Of a stretch of 64,000 bases of DNA, positions 9,254-18,500 are shown one piece after another (the first letter of the stretch is position 1; every line of letters begins with the position of its first letter). Position numbers and translations under genes: made by a program. The notes under the pieces are model-generated. The model was not told the origin of the DNA and did no database searches. It saw only the letters and a program-made list of their open reading frames with translations. Source of the stretch: Aplectana chamaeleonis (taxonomy: Eukaryota; Nematoda; Chromadorea; Rhabditida; Cosmocercidae); the NCBI GenBank assembly GCA_029168955.1, contig JAPDOI010001735.1:1-64000 (forward strand). The letters run 5' to 3'.

Positions 9254-9421
9254 TATGGTTAGATCCGCGGCATGTTTCCTCAAGAAAAAACGTGTAAATT
9301 CAAATCGCGGCTGGCGTGGCGGTTTAAATCTCAATCTCTGAGAATTAAACCGCAGCGCCAGCCGCGGTTTGAATTTAAACGTTTTTTCTTGAGGACACAG
9401 GCCACGGACCTAACTATACAG
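9254..9421. repeat. Palindrome with short loop, ~75-bp arms
   Basis: The left arm has TTCCTCAAGAAAAAACG, CGCGGCTGGCG and GCGGTTTAAATCTCA. The right arm is the imperfect complement: TGAGAATTAAACCGC, CGCCAGCCGCG and CGTTTTTTCTTGAGGA. The loop is about five bases near 9333. It abuts the next inverted repeat and shares a CCGCGGT block with 10277-10283, so the two may be parts of one structure. Confidence 0.85.
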
Positions 9422-9429
9422 TTTCAGCC

Positions 9430-10210
9430 CCATCAGGTTTTTGAGTCGCTGGCCACCTAAATGCTCGTTGAAATCAAATTTCTCGGTACAGCGAAAAACT
9501 GGGTTTTCCGGACCTTCTGGTGTCTTTGGTATTGCCATGAGGTGCCGTTACTCAGCGGTTCGGCAAAATAGACCAGCTTTTAAGCAGGAAAAAATCAAAG
9601 ACGCGCATAAAGAAGGAGAAATAAAAAAAATTCCCGTTGGAAAAAGTGGTGTCAAAAGGCCGTTTTTTCCAAATGGCCCTTACAGCCTTGGTTTTCACTT
9701 TTAGAAGGTGGCAGTCGAGCAAAAGATGCATTTACCGGTTGATTATCGAAAACTGCATTAGCTCGATTTTTTTCTGAGAATTTTTGTGAGGTTTGCTCAT
9801 CGTACGAAAAGAAAAACAAATAGTGAGGTGAGAAATCTCAGAATTTTTTTTTTCTAGAAAATATCCAGCTAATGTAGCATTTGATAACCATCCAGTAGAT
9901 GCATCTTTTGCTCGACTGCCGCCTCCTAGAAGTGAAAACCAAGGCTGTAAGGACCATTTGGAAAAAAAACGGCCCTTCAACACCACTTTTTCCAACGGGG
10001 AATTTTTTTTACCTATTTCTTGTTCTGTATGCGCGGCTCTGATTCTTTCCAGTTTCTGAGCTGGTCTATTTTACCGAACCCCTGAGTTACGGCCCATCAG
10101 AGCATAGTACATGACACTGGAAGGCCCTCAAAAACCATTTTTTCGCTGTTTGGACAATTGCAGTTTTGACGAGTATTTAGGTCACCAGCGGCTGATAAAC
10201 CAGTCTGAAA
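9430..10210. repeat. Large inverted repeat, ~370-bp arms
   Basis: Left-arm landmarks are CCACCTAAATGCTCGT, GGTTCGGCAAAATAGACCAG, CCGTTGGAAAAAGTGGTGT, TACAGCCTTGGTTTTCACTT and GGCAGTCGAGCAAAAGATGC. The right arm carries the complement of each in reverse order. The inner ~230 bp of each arm is well conserved and the outer part is more diverged. The centre is near 9800-9815. No coding frame; probably a foldback or MITE. Confidence 0.85.
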
Positions 10211-10463
10211 ACAACTCAAGGTTGTGTAGGAAACATTCTGTGGTGGACCTGAGTTAAAATCGAAAAAAAAATGGACCGCGGGCTCAGGGAAGGGGCGAAA
10301 CCTCCCCGTGCTCAGCGTTTGGCAACCAATATTGTGTTTTCCTATCGAAACTTCAATATCAGCGGCCCCCTCTTCGCCACCTGTGAGAGCACAAGCAGGC
10401 GTGAGCAGCCGCCAGCAGAGGGGGGCAGAGGAGACCGCCGGGTGCGAGGCTGCAGTCTCTCGG
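10211..10463. other. GC-rich spacer, no gene assigned
   Basis: CG-rich sequence with GGGGGGCAGAGGAG-like purine runs. A 162-codon minus-strand open frame (10097-10585) crosses it but also runs through two inverted-repeat arms, has an arginine- and cysteine-rich random composition and matches no family I know. Confidence 0.4.
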
Positions 10464-10596
10464 GTGGTCGTCTCGTGGCGCCAAACAGTGAAAGTTGTCA
10501 CCGCTATTGGTCGACGCCACTTTCGGGACCAATAGCGCTCCTTAGCCCTTCCCTCTGCTCTGCCCACCCTTTTGTTTGGTGCCACGAGACGACCAT
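10464..10596. repeat. Inverted repeat with nested CCAAT hairpin
   Basis: GTGGTCGTCTCGTGGCGCC at 10464 is complementary to GGTGCCACGAGACGACCAT at 10578-10596. Inside it, CGCTATTGGTC (10502-10512) pairs with GACCAATAGCG (10527-10537), placing inverted CCAAT boxes in a hairpin. Downstream, 10597-10786 shows no feature. Confidence 0.75.
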
Positions 10597-10786
10597 CCCA
10601 GTCTCCTAGCTTTGCTATTCATGCACTTTGGCGGGAATATATATGAATTGTACGGGTGGACATGATATTTATCATTTTTCTACCCGTAACTATACTCTTC
10701 AGGCGTTTCTTGTATTTTCCTCTTTGTTTGATGAGTATCTGTGAGAACATGATAAGTGTTGGAGCTGGTCCAGACTATAGTGAGGA

Positions 10787-11101
10787 CCGAATATTCGCGT
10801 TCAAATAAATATTCGAATTTTTCGAACGAATTTTTATTCGAATATTCGAAAAGTGTGAATATTCGAACATTATTCGTATTCGACTATTCGCAAAAGGTGA
10901 ATATTCGAATATTATTCGAATTCGACTATTCGCAAAAGGTGAATATTCGAATATTATTCGAATTCGACTATTCGCAAAAGGTGAATATTCGAATATTATT
11001 CGAATTCGACTGTTCGCAAAAGGTGAATATTCGAATATTATTCGAATTCGATTATTCGCAAACGGTGAATATTCAAACATTATTTGAATTCGAATACTCG
11101 A
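10787..11101 (+). repeat. 42-bp AT-rich minisatellite (TTCGAATATTCGAA type)
   Basis: About five tandem units with exact 42-bp spacing (GACTATTCGCAAAAGGTGAA recurs from 10882), flanked by degenerate copies. The period is divisible by three, which creates a repeating 14-residue open frame on both strands that should not be taken as a gene. At the 5' edge the sequence CGAACGAATTTTTATTCGAA closely resembles the big satellite's GAACGAATTTATTCGAA. Confidence 0.92.
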
Positions 11102-11294
11102 GCTGGTTCAACAAAAATTATGAAAATTAGCTCTAATTTCTAGAGGAATCGACATACTTTCCAAGACTGAATGCATTTTCATCTTTACTCCACTGTTCTG
11201 CTTCTCCGAAGAGCTGAATTCTTTGCCCACACTTTGTCTGAGGAGGCTACTACTCAGAAAAAATGAAAACAAGTTACTTGTAACATAAAAGGCC

Positions 11295-11492
11295 GAAAAC
11301 AAGTTACTTGTAACATATCTGAGCCGATGTAAGTTACTTGTGACTTATCTCAGGTCATTTAAGTTACATGTAACATATCGGCAGGATACTGCGTGCGGTG
11401 CGCCTCCGATATGTTACATGTAACTTAAATGATTTGAGTTAAGTCGCAAGTAACTTACATCAGCTTATATATGTTACAAGTAACTTGTTTTC
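11295..11492. repeat. Internal palindrome of GTTAC dyads
   Basis: AAAACAAGTTACTTGTAACA through TTTAAGTTACATGTAACAT is mirrored by ATGTTACATGTAACTTAAA through TGTTACAAGTAACTTGTTTT, around a non-repeat centre (about 11383-11407) with GCGTGCGGTGCGCC. Each GTTAC(A/T)TGTAAC unit is itself self-complementary. Confidence 0.85.
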
Positions 11493-11653
11493 AATTTCTG
11501 AGAAGACACTGCGTGCAGTGCGCCTCGGATATGTTAAATGTAACTTAAGTGGCACAATATAAGTCGCAAGTAACTTAAATCGTCCGAGAAGATGTTTCCA
11601 AGGTTGATGTACGACGCACTCGCGGGGTCAGGCTTACGACTGGCGTTCTTGTT

Positions 11654-11750
11654 GGTTCAATTACCCAAGTTTGAGGTACTTGACCCCATACCAGCAGGGA
11701 AGGCCCTGCACAGCATTTCTTGCGTGGTGTGTGGTCTGGGATGCGCCCCC
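11654..11750 (+). ncRNA. SL1-like spliced-leader RNA gene or pseudogene
   Basis: Bases 11654-11675 match the 22-nt nematode SL1 leader at 21 positions; the only change is C for T at base 5 (GGTTCAATTACCC, then AAGTTTGAG). A GT follows at once, as at the leader donor in SL RNA. CAAGT before and ACTTG after the junction could form a stem across it. GCAGGGAAGGCCCTGC downstream folds as a tight hairpin. ATTTCTTG at leader-relative position ~61 lies where an Sm site would be, but it is a poor match to AATTTTTGG. It could instead be a pseudogene or a copied trans-spliced mRNA end. The 3' limit is a guess from the ~100-nt family size. Confidence 0.5.
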
Positions 11751-12150
11751 TGTGTCGCGTGTCGTCTGAGTCACGTGATGGCCACCCATGGTGAAAATTC
11801 GAATGTAAGTTACATGTAACATAATTGTAACTTACACGTAATATAAATTTAAGTTACATCTAATATAAATGTATGTTACATGTAATATAAATGTAAGTTA
11901 CTTGAGACATTCAAGTAAGTTACATTTTTATTACAAGTAACTTGTTTTGATTTTTCTGAGTAGGGCGATTCTAACAGGGGGAGCACATGGCAATCGCACT
12001 TGGTCACGCCCATTTCTCCATGCCGCCGCTCAATGATAACACAAACCCGGGGTTTTCCTTCCCTTCCAAAATCGTTGCGGTGCAGAAAAATAGGGGTGGC
12101 CAAGTGGCCGCGATAGCAACCTTAGGGGGTGCTAAACCCAGATTTGACAT

Positions 12151-12194
12151 CCGTTACCGGTGTTACGGAAGACCGTTACCGGTGTTACGGAAGG
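12151..12194 (+). repeat. 22-bp tandem duplication
   Basis: Two copies of CCGTTACCGGTGTTACGGAA plus two bases, differing only at the last base, inside the inverted-repeat element. Each unit contains a CCGTTACCGG / CCGTAACA dyad. Confidence 0.9.
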
Positions 12195-12206
12195 TTGGGG
12201 CATAGT

Positions 12207-12273
12207 AGGGGGTGCTAAACCCAGATTTGACATCCGTTGACAACGGATGTCAAATCTGGGTTTAGCACCCCCT
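12207..12273. repeat. Perfect 33-bp hairpin, 1-base loop
   Basis: 12207-12239 (AGGGGGTGCTAAACCC ... CATCCGTTG) and 12241-12273 are exact reverse complements around a single A at 12240. A direct copy of the left arm lies just upstream (12124-12155). Such a perfect arm with almost no loop suggests very recent formation or template switching. Confidence 0.95.
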
Positions 12274-12477
12274 AAGGTGCCCTTTGTCGACGTTTTAGAT
12301 TTGGTCGTGCTATCTCGGCAGTCGGGGCCACTTGGCCATTACATATGGCCACACCCATTTCTCCGCGCTGCAACGATTTTGGAAGGGAAGGCAACCCGGA
12401 TTGGTGTTATAATCGCGCGTCGGCACGGAAAAATGGGCGTGTCCTAGTGGGGTGGCAATTGGTACCCCCCCCCCCCC

Positions 12478-13089
12478 TGCTGGTGATAGCACCGATTTGG
12501 CTAAAACTTCGCTAAGAGGCTTTTTGAGCGGTCGATTGAGATTCTCTTGCGCTTTTCGCGATTTTTGAAGGATTAGTGAGGCTTAAGGGTAGATTCCTTG
12601 CCATTCGGCTACTATAACCCACTTTAATCTTTCGGAAAGCGGACAACGGGTTTGTGAGAAGCGTACCAAAGAACCTCTCTAGGCAAAATTTCAGCCCGAA
12701 ATTTGCGTTATTTTTCCGACAAAACTCGTCAAAATATTGAAAAAAACGCCGCCTGCTCGCGGCCTTTCAGGCACTAGGGGTAATCCGATTATCCTTCGTT
12801 CGCTTAAACGTTATCCGGGGTTTTGACTCATCTGGGGCGGTAGTAAATGGGTTCGAAAACGCGAGTTAACTCGTTGTGAGTTCGCGGTAAACTGCAGCCA
12901 AACACGAGCCTTTTATTTGACGATTTTCAGGGAAGGGACCAGACATTGCTGAAACTACGCACTCGCATGCCACGCTGAAAGCCACTAGATATGCATAGTT
13001 TTAAAAAATTTCATAAAAAATGATTCATTCTGTCTTCTCTGGGAAAAATATTGATGAAAAAAATTCTGAAGATTTTGTGAACTTTTTTT
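12478..13089. other. Unassigned spacer
   Basis: No coding, RNA or repeat feature that I can support. The short dyad CGAGTTAACTCG is at 12862, followed by GAGTTCGCGGTAAACTGCAG, which resembles the sequence after the 13090-13329 foldback. Confidence 0.4.
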
Positions 13090-13329
13090 ACAGTTGACCA
13101 CAATGTTAAAAGGACATGGTGCGGTTGCGGACTCGCACTAAAACTACGGTAGAATCTGGCACTTTGCCAGATTTCGTCATCGATCGGCGCCACAGCTGAA
13201 ATTCTCGTGAGCAGAGAGTTGACGGTTGGCGCCGATCGATGACGAAATCTGGCAAAGTGCCAGATTCTACCGTAGTTTTAGTGCGAGTCCGCAACCGCAC
13301 CATGACCTTTTAACATTGCGGTCAACTGT
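13090..13329. repeat. Near-perfect foldback, 102-bp arms
   Basis: Arms 13090-13191 and 13228-13329 are reverse complements with two mismatches seen (both in the outer 30 bp), around a 36-bp loop. Landmarks are ACAGTTGACC at the ends, GTGCGGTTGCGGACTCGCAC, and GATCGGCGCC at the inner edge. A nested TCTGGCACTTTGCCAGA dyad lies in each arm. It is the most intact foldback in the window. Confidence 0.95.
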
Positions 13330-13372
13330 AGCTCGCGGTAAGTTCGCGCAAAACTGCAACTTAACGCGAGCT
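13330..13372. repeat. Hairpin AGCTCGCG ... CGCGAGCT
   Basis: AGCTCGCGGTAAGTT pairs with AACTTAACGCGAGCT across a short CGCGCAAAACTGC loop. It adjoins the 13090-13329 foldback directly. A relative of the left half (AGCTCGCGGTAG) occurs at 9081. Confidence 0.8.
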
Positions 13373-13902
13373 GACAGAGAAAATGGAAATAGTGTGTGAA
13401 TCAAAAAAAGATGGATACATAGCTTCCAAAAAAAAGTCCTCCGGAGGAGGGACTCTGAGAAAGCATGCCGCGTCAGTGCCAGGAAAGTACCGCGATTCTC
13501 GACTGTGCCGCGATAGTTCCACGGTAGTACCGCAGCACCTCCGTGTGATTACTGTGCCGCGGAGGTTCTGTTGGAGTGAAATTACCACGACAGTACCGCC
13601 GCAGTTCCGTGTTGAAACCGCACGAACTCCGCGAGGATGCATCAGCGAACCCGCGTAGACTACCATTCACTGTTCTGTGTGGTAGAAAGAGATTGTTGCT
13701 GGTTAAATAGCCTAAATTTTACGTCGATCCCGTATCTCCTAGGTCTCAATAACGGGAATACACTCTGTACCTATCAGACTGAAGACATAAGCACCGCAAG
13801 TGTGTATTTTTGTTCGTAGGCCCACCCAGTTGTATTATGACCCATTTCGTATGAGTTACTCGCCGTCGGTCCTATTTTGTCAGAGCGCAGCCACCGATCG
13901 CG
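13373..13902. other. Unassigned, CG-rich, TACCGC-containing sequence
   Basis: 13480-13640 is rich in irregular AGTACCGC / GTGCCGCG words without a fixed period. Open frames on both strands here are compositional. The remainder shows nothing recognisable. Confidence 0.4.
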
Positions 13903-13990
13903 GCACCGCAGCTGCACCACCGCGGAGCCGCAGCGGCATCACCGCCGAGCCGCAGCGGCACTACCGCGGAGCCACAGCGGCACTAACGTG
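13903..13990 (+). repeat. 22-bp GC-rich minisatellite, 4 copies
   Basis: Four tandem 22-bp units of the type GAGCCGCAGCGGCACTACCG. The outer two are more diverged than the inner two. Each contains a CCGCAGCGG dyad. Confidence 0.85.
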
Positions 13991-14111
13991 AGGCCTGTAC
14001 GAGACGAAGCCGCTTTTTCGCGAGGCCGCAGCTGACATGAGCATTGAAAAAAGGATAAAAGTAGAGCGGGACATGTGAATAACTTTTGGGTTAATCTAAG
14101 GGATGAGACTT

Positions 14112-14184
14112 TTTGCCGTTTGCCGTTTGCCGGCCGTTTTTGCGATTTTCTTGTCGATTGCCGAAATCTCAAAATAGTTTGCCG
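14112..14184 (+). repeat. TTGCCG-type dispersed repeat
   Basis: TTTGCCGTTTGCCGGCCG, then TTGTCGATTGCCGAAATCTC and GTTTGCCG. It resembles 5905-5965. Confidence 0.55.
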
Positions 14185-14192
14185 CACATCCC

Positions 14193-14317
14193 TGACTACG
14201 CCTATTGCATCACGCGACACGCACGTGTTAACCGTGCTGGGACCACTTGGTCCCGGCACGATTCACCCTTCTCCCAGCACGATTATCACGTGTCGCATGA
14301 TGCAACAGCCGTAGTCT
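14193..14317. repeat. Palindrome, ~60-bp arms
   Basis: TGACTACGCCTATTGCATCA ... CGACACGCACGTG is mirrored by CACGTGTCGCATGATGCAAC ... GCCGTAGTC. An inner near-perfect hairpin, CGTGCTGGGACCA / TGGTCCCGGCACG, lies at about 14233-14260. Between it and the satellite (14318-14608) the sequence is AT-rich, with TTTAATT runs just before the array and no other feature. Confidence 0.85.
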
Positions 14318-14608
14318 GTAATTGCGGACCGGAATTTGGCTCGGAGAACGATAGTATCCTTTCATGATCTTTCGAAGAACCAAAAGTGGACTTCTTATTC
14401 GTGTTGAGCACCTCGAATAACCGCCTTAGGCTAAATTAGAGCGAAAAAGTTAATTTTGTAGCATTCTTTGAGTTGAAGTCCATCCAGATTCAGGGATGAG
14501 TCGTGCCTTATTAGTTTAATTAAATTTATTTAGTTTAATTTATTTTTAATTTTAGTTGCATTAGTTTAAGCTTAAATTATTCGTCAATCGAATATTCGAA
14601 TTTCAAAT

Positions 14609-15500
14609 ATTCGTTCGTTCGAAATAAAAATCGAACGAATTTATTCGAAATTCGTTCGTTCGAAATGAAAAATGAACGAATTTATTCGAAATTCGTTCGT
14701 TCGAAATAAAAAATGAACGAATTTATTCGAAATTCGTTCGTTCGAAATAAAAAATGAACGAATTTATTCGAAATTCGTTCGTTCGAAGTAAAAAATGAAC
14801 GAATTCATTCGGAATTCATTCGTTCGAAATTGAAAATGAACGAATTTATTCGAAATTCGTTCGTTCGAAATTAAAAATGAACGAATTCATTCGAAATTCG
14901 TCCGTTCGAAATAAAAAATGAACGAATTTATTCGAAATTCGTTCGTTCGAAATTAAAAATGAACGAATTCATTCGAAATTCGTTCGTTCGAAATTAAAAA
15001 TGAACGAATTCATTCGAAATTCGTTCGTTCGAAATAAAAAATGAACGAATTCATTCGAAATTCGTTCGTTCGAAATAAAAAATGAACGAATTCATTCAAA
15101 ATTCGTTCGTTCGAAATAAAAAATGAACGAATTCATTCGAAATTCGTTCGTTCGAAATAAAAAATGAACGAATTCATTCGAAATTCGTTCGTTCGAAATT
15201 AAAAATGAACGAATTCATTCGAAATTCGTTCCGTCGAAATAAAAAATGAACGAATTCATTCGAAATTCGTTCGTTCGAAATTAAAATGAACGAATTCATT
15301 CGAAATTCGTTCGTTCGAAAAATAAAATGAACGAATTTATTCGAAATTCGTTCGTTCGAAATGAAAATGAACGAATTCATTCGAAATTCGTCCGTTCGAA
15401 ATAAAAATGAACGAATTCATTCGAAATTCGTCCGTTCGAAATAAAATGAACGAATTTATTCGAAATTCGTTCGTTCGAAATAAAAATGAACGAATTCATT
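14609..15500 (+). repeat. Left edge of the satellite, older-looking monomers
   Basis: The first unit reads AAATCGAACG instead of AAATGAACG, and the next units are T-type with GAAATGAAAAATG. Substitutions such as CGTCCGTTCG and TTCGGAATTCATTCG are more frequent than further in. Divergence at the boundary is usual for satellites that homogenise by unequal exchange. The start is preceded by half-units (AATATTCGAATTTCAAAT). Confidence 0.75.
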
Positions 15501-18500
15501 CAAAATTCGTTCGTTCGAAATAAAAAATGAACGAATTCATTCGAAATTCGTTCGTTCGAAATAAAAAATGAACGAATTCATTCGAAATTCGTTCGTTCGA
15601 AATTAAAAATGAACGAATTCATTCGAAATTCGTTCGTTCGAAATTAAAAATGAACGAATTCATTCGAAATTCGTTCGTTCGAAATAAAAAATGAACGAAT
15701 TCATTCGAAATTCGTTCGTTCGAAATAAAAAATGAACGAATTCATTCGAAATTCGTTCGTTCGAAATAAGTAATGAACGAATTCATTCGAAATTCGTTCG
15801 TTCGAAATAATTAAAAATGAACGAATTCATTCGAAATTCGTTCGTTCGAAATAAAAATGAACGAATTCATTCGAAATTCGTTCGTTCGAAATTAAAAATG
15901 AACGAATTCATTCGAAATTCGTTCGTTCGAATAAAAAATGAACGAATTCATTCGAAATTCGTTCGTTCGAAATAAAAATGAACGAATTCATTCGAAATTC
16001 GTTCGTTCGAAATAAAATGAACGAATTCATTCGAAATTCGTTCGTTCGAAATAAAAAATGAACGAATTCATTCGAAATTCGTTCGTTCGAAATAAAATGA
16101 ACGAATTCATTCGAAATTCGTTCGTTCGAAATAAAAATGAACGAATTCATTCGAAATTCGTTCGTTCGAAATAAAATGAACGAATTCATTCGAAATTCGT
16201 TCGTTCGAAATAAAAAATGAACGAATTCATTCGAAATTCGTTCGTTCGAAATTAAAAATGAACGAATTCATTCGAAATTCGTTCGTTCGAAATAAAAATG
16301 AACGAATTCATTCGAAATTCGTTCGTTCGAAATAAAATGAACGAATTCATTCGAAATTCGTTCGTTCGAAATAAAATGAACGAATTCATTCGAAATTCGT
16401 TCGTTCGAAATAAAAATGAACGAATTCATTCGAAATTCGTTCGTTCGAAATAAAATGAACGAATTCATTCGAAATTCGTTCGTTCGAAATAAAAAATGAA
16501 CGAATTCATTCGAAATTCGTTCGTTCGAAATAAAAAATGAACGAATTCATTCGAAATTCGTTCGTTCGAAATAAAAATGAACGAATTCATTCGAAATTCG
16601 TTCGTTCGAAATAAAAATGAACGAATTCATTCGAAATTCGTTCGTTCGAAATTAAAATGAACGAATTCATTCGAAATTCGTTCGTTCGAAATAAAATGAA
16701 CGAATTCATTCGAAATTCGTTCGTTCGAAATAAAAAATGAACGAATTCATTCGAAATTCGTTCGTTCGAAATAAAATGAACGAATTCATTCGAAATTCGT
16801 TCGTTCGAAATAAAATGAACGAATTCATTCGAAATTCGTTCGTTCGAAATAAAAATGAACGAATTCATTCGAAATTCGTTCGTTCGAAATAAAATGAACG
16901 AATTCATTCGAAATTCGTTCGTTCGAAATAAAAATGAACGAATTCATTCGAAATTCGTTCGTTCGAAATTAAAATGAACGAATTCATTCGAAATTCGTTC
17001 GTTCGAAATAAAAAATGAACGAATTCATTCGAAATTCGTTCGTTCGAAATAAAATGAACGAATTCATTCGAAATTCGTTCGTTCGAAATAAAAAATGAAC
17101 GAATTCATTCGAAATTCGTTCGTTCGAAATAAAAATGAACGAATTCATTCGAAATTCGTTCGTTCGAAATAAAATGAACGAATTCATTCGAAATTCGTTC
17201 GTTCGAAATAAAAAATGAACGAATTCATTCGAAATTCGTTCGTTCGAAATAAAATGAACGAATTCATTCGAAATTCGTTCGTTCGAAATAAAATGAACGA
17301 ATTCATTCGAAATTCGTTCGTTCGAAATAAAATGAACGAATTCATTCGAAATTCGTTCGTTCGAAATAAAAATGAACGAATTCATTCGAAATTCGTTCGT
17401 TCGAAATAAAAAATGAACGAATTCATTCGAAATTCGTTCGTTCGAAATAAAAATGAACGAATTCATTCGAAATTCGTTCGTTCGAAATAAAATGAACGAA
17501 TTCATTCGAAATTCGTTCGTTCGAAATAAAATGAACGAATTCATTCGAAATTCGTTCGTTCGAAATAAAAATGAACGAATTCATTCGAAATTCGTTCGTT
17601 CGAAATAAAAATGAACGAATTCATTCGAAATTCGTTCGTTCGAAATAAAAATGAACGAATTTATTCGAAATTCGTTCGTTCGAAATAAAAAATGAACGAA
17701 CTTATTCGAAATTCGTTCGTTTGAAATAAAAAGTGAACGAATTCATTCGAAATTCGTTCGTTCGAAATTAAAAATGAACGAATTCATTCGAAATTCGTTC
17801 GTTCGAAATAAAAATCGAACGAATTTATTCGAAATTCGTTCGTTCGAAATGAAAAATGAACGAATTTATTCGAAATTCGGTCGTTCGAAATAAAAATGAA
17901 CGAATTCATTCGAAATTCGTTCGTTCGAAATTAAAATGAACGAATTCATTCGAAATTCGTTCGTTCGAAATAAAATGAACGAATTCATTCGAAATTCGTT
18001 CGTTCGAAATTAAAAAATGAACGAATTCATTCGAAATTCGTTCGTTCGAAATAAAATGAACGAATTCATTCGAAATTCGTTCGTTCGAAATAAAATGAAC
18101 GAATTCATTCCGAAATTCGTTCGTTCGAAATAAAAATGAACGAATTCATTCGAAATTCGTTCGTTCGAAATAAAATGAACGAATTCATTCGAAATTCGTT
18201 CGTTCGAAATAAAATGAACGAATTCATTCGAAATTCGTTCGTTCGAAATAAAAAATGAACGAATTCATTCGAAATTCGTTCGTTCGAAATAAAAATGAAC
18301 GAATTCATTCGAAATTCGTTCGTTCGAAATAAAATGAACGAATTCATTCGAAATTCGTTCGTTCGAAATAAAAATGAACGAATTCATTCGAAATTCGTTC
18401 GTTCGAAATTAAAAATGAACGAATTCATTCGAAATTCGTTCGTTCGAAATAAAAATGAACGAATTCATTCGAAATTCGTTCGTTCGAAATAAAAATGAAC

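Larger units (their letters stand above)
11250..11963. mobile_element. GTTAC foldback element with ~38-bp terminal inverted repeats
   Basis: The left end (CTACTCAGAAAAAATGAAAA then CAAGTTACTTGTAAC) is the near-perfect complement of the right end (TTACAAGTAACTTGTTTTGA then TTTTTCTGAGTAG). The body is studded with GTTACWTGTAAC dyads and two direct copies of an ACTGCGTGCRGTGCGCCTC block (from 11388 and 11508). The region 11592-11805 is of different composition, GC-richer, and contains the SL1-like sequence. No transposase and no clear target duplication. Confidence 0.75.
11985..12461. repeat. Inverted repeat element with nested hairpin
   Basis: The left arm from about 11985 (GGTCACGCCCATTTCTCC ... 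CCTTCCCTTCCAAAATCGTT ... GGCCAAGTGGCC) is mirrored on the right (GGCCACTTGGCCATT ... AACGATTTTGGAAGGGAAGG ... ATGGGCGTGTCC), with extra sequence in the right arm. Between them are two direct copies and one inverted copy of a GGGGGTGCTAAACCCAGATT segment. A C13 run follows at 12465-12477. Confidence 0.8.

Noticed and set aside
10097..10585. 162-codon minus-strand open frame, the longest outside repeats
   Set aside because: It crosses the arms of two inverted repeats, shows no domain, and has the composition of translated GC-rich noncoding DNA.
10775..11130. 101- and 124-codon open frames over the 42-bp minisatellite
   Set aside because: The 42-bp period is divisible by three, so open frames arise on both strands automatically.
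1..14608. tRNA, 5S rRNA or snRNA genes
   Set aside because: No A-box/B-box pair with a cloverleaf was found. A 9-base GCTTACGAC word at 11631 recalls the 5S start but nothing after it fits.
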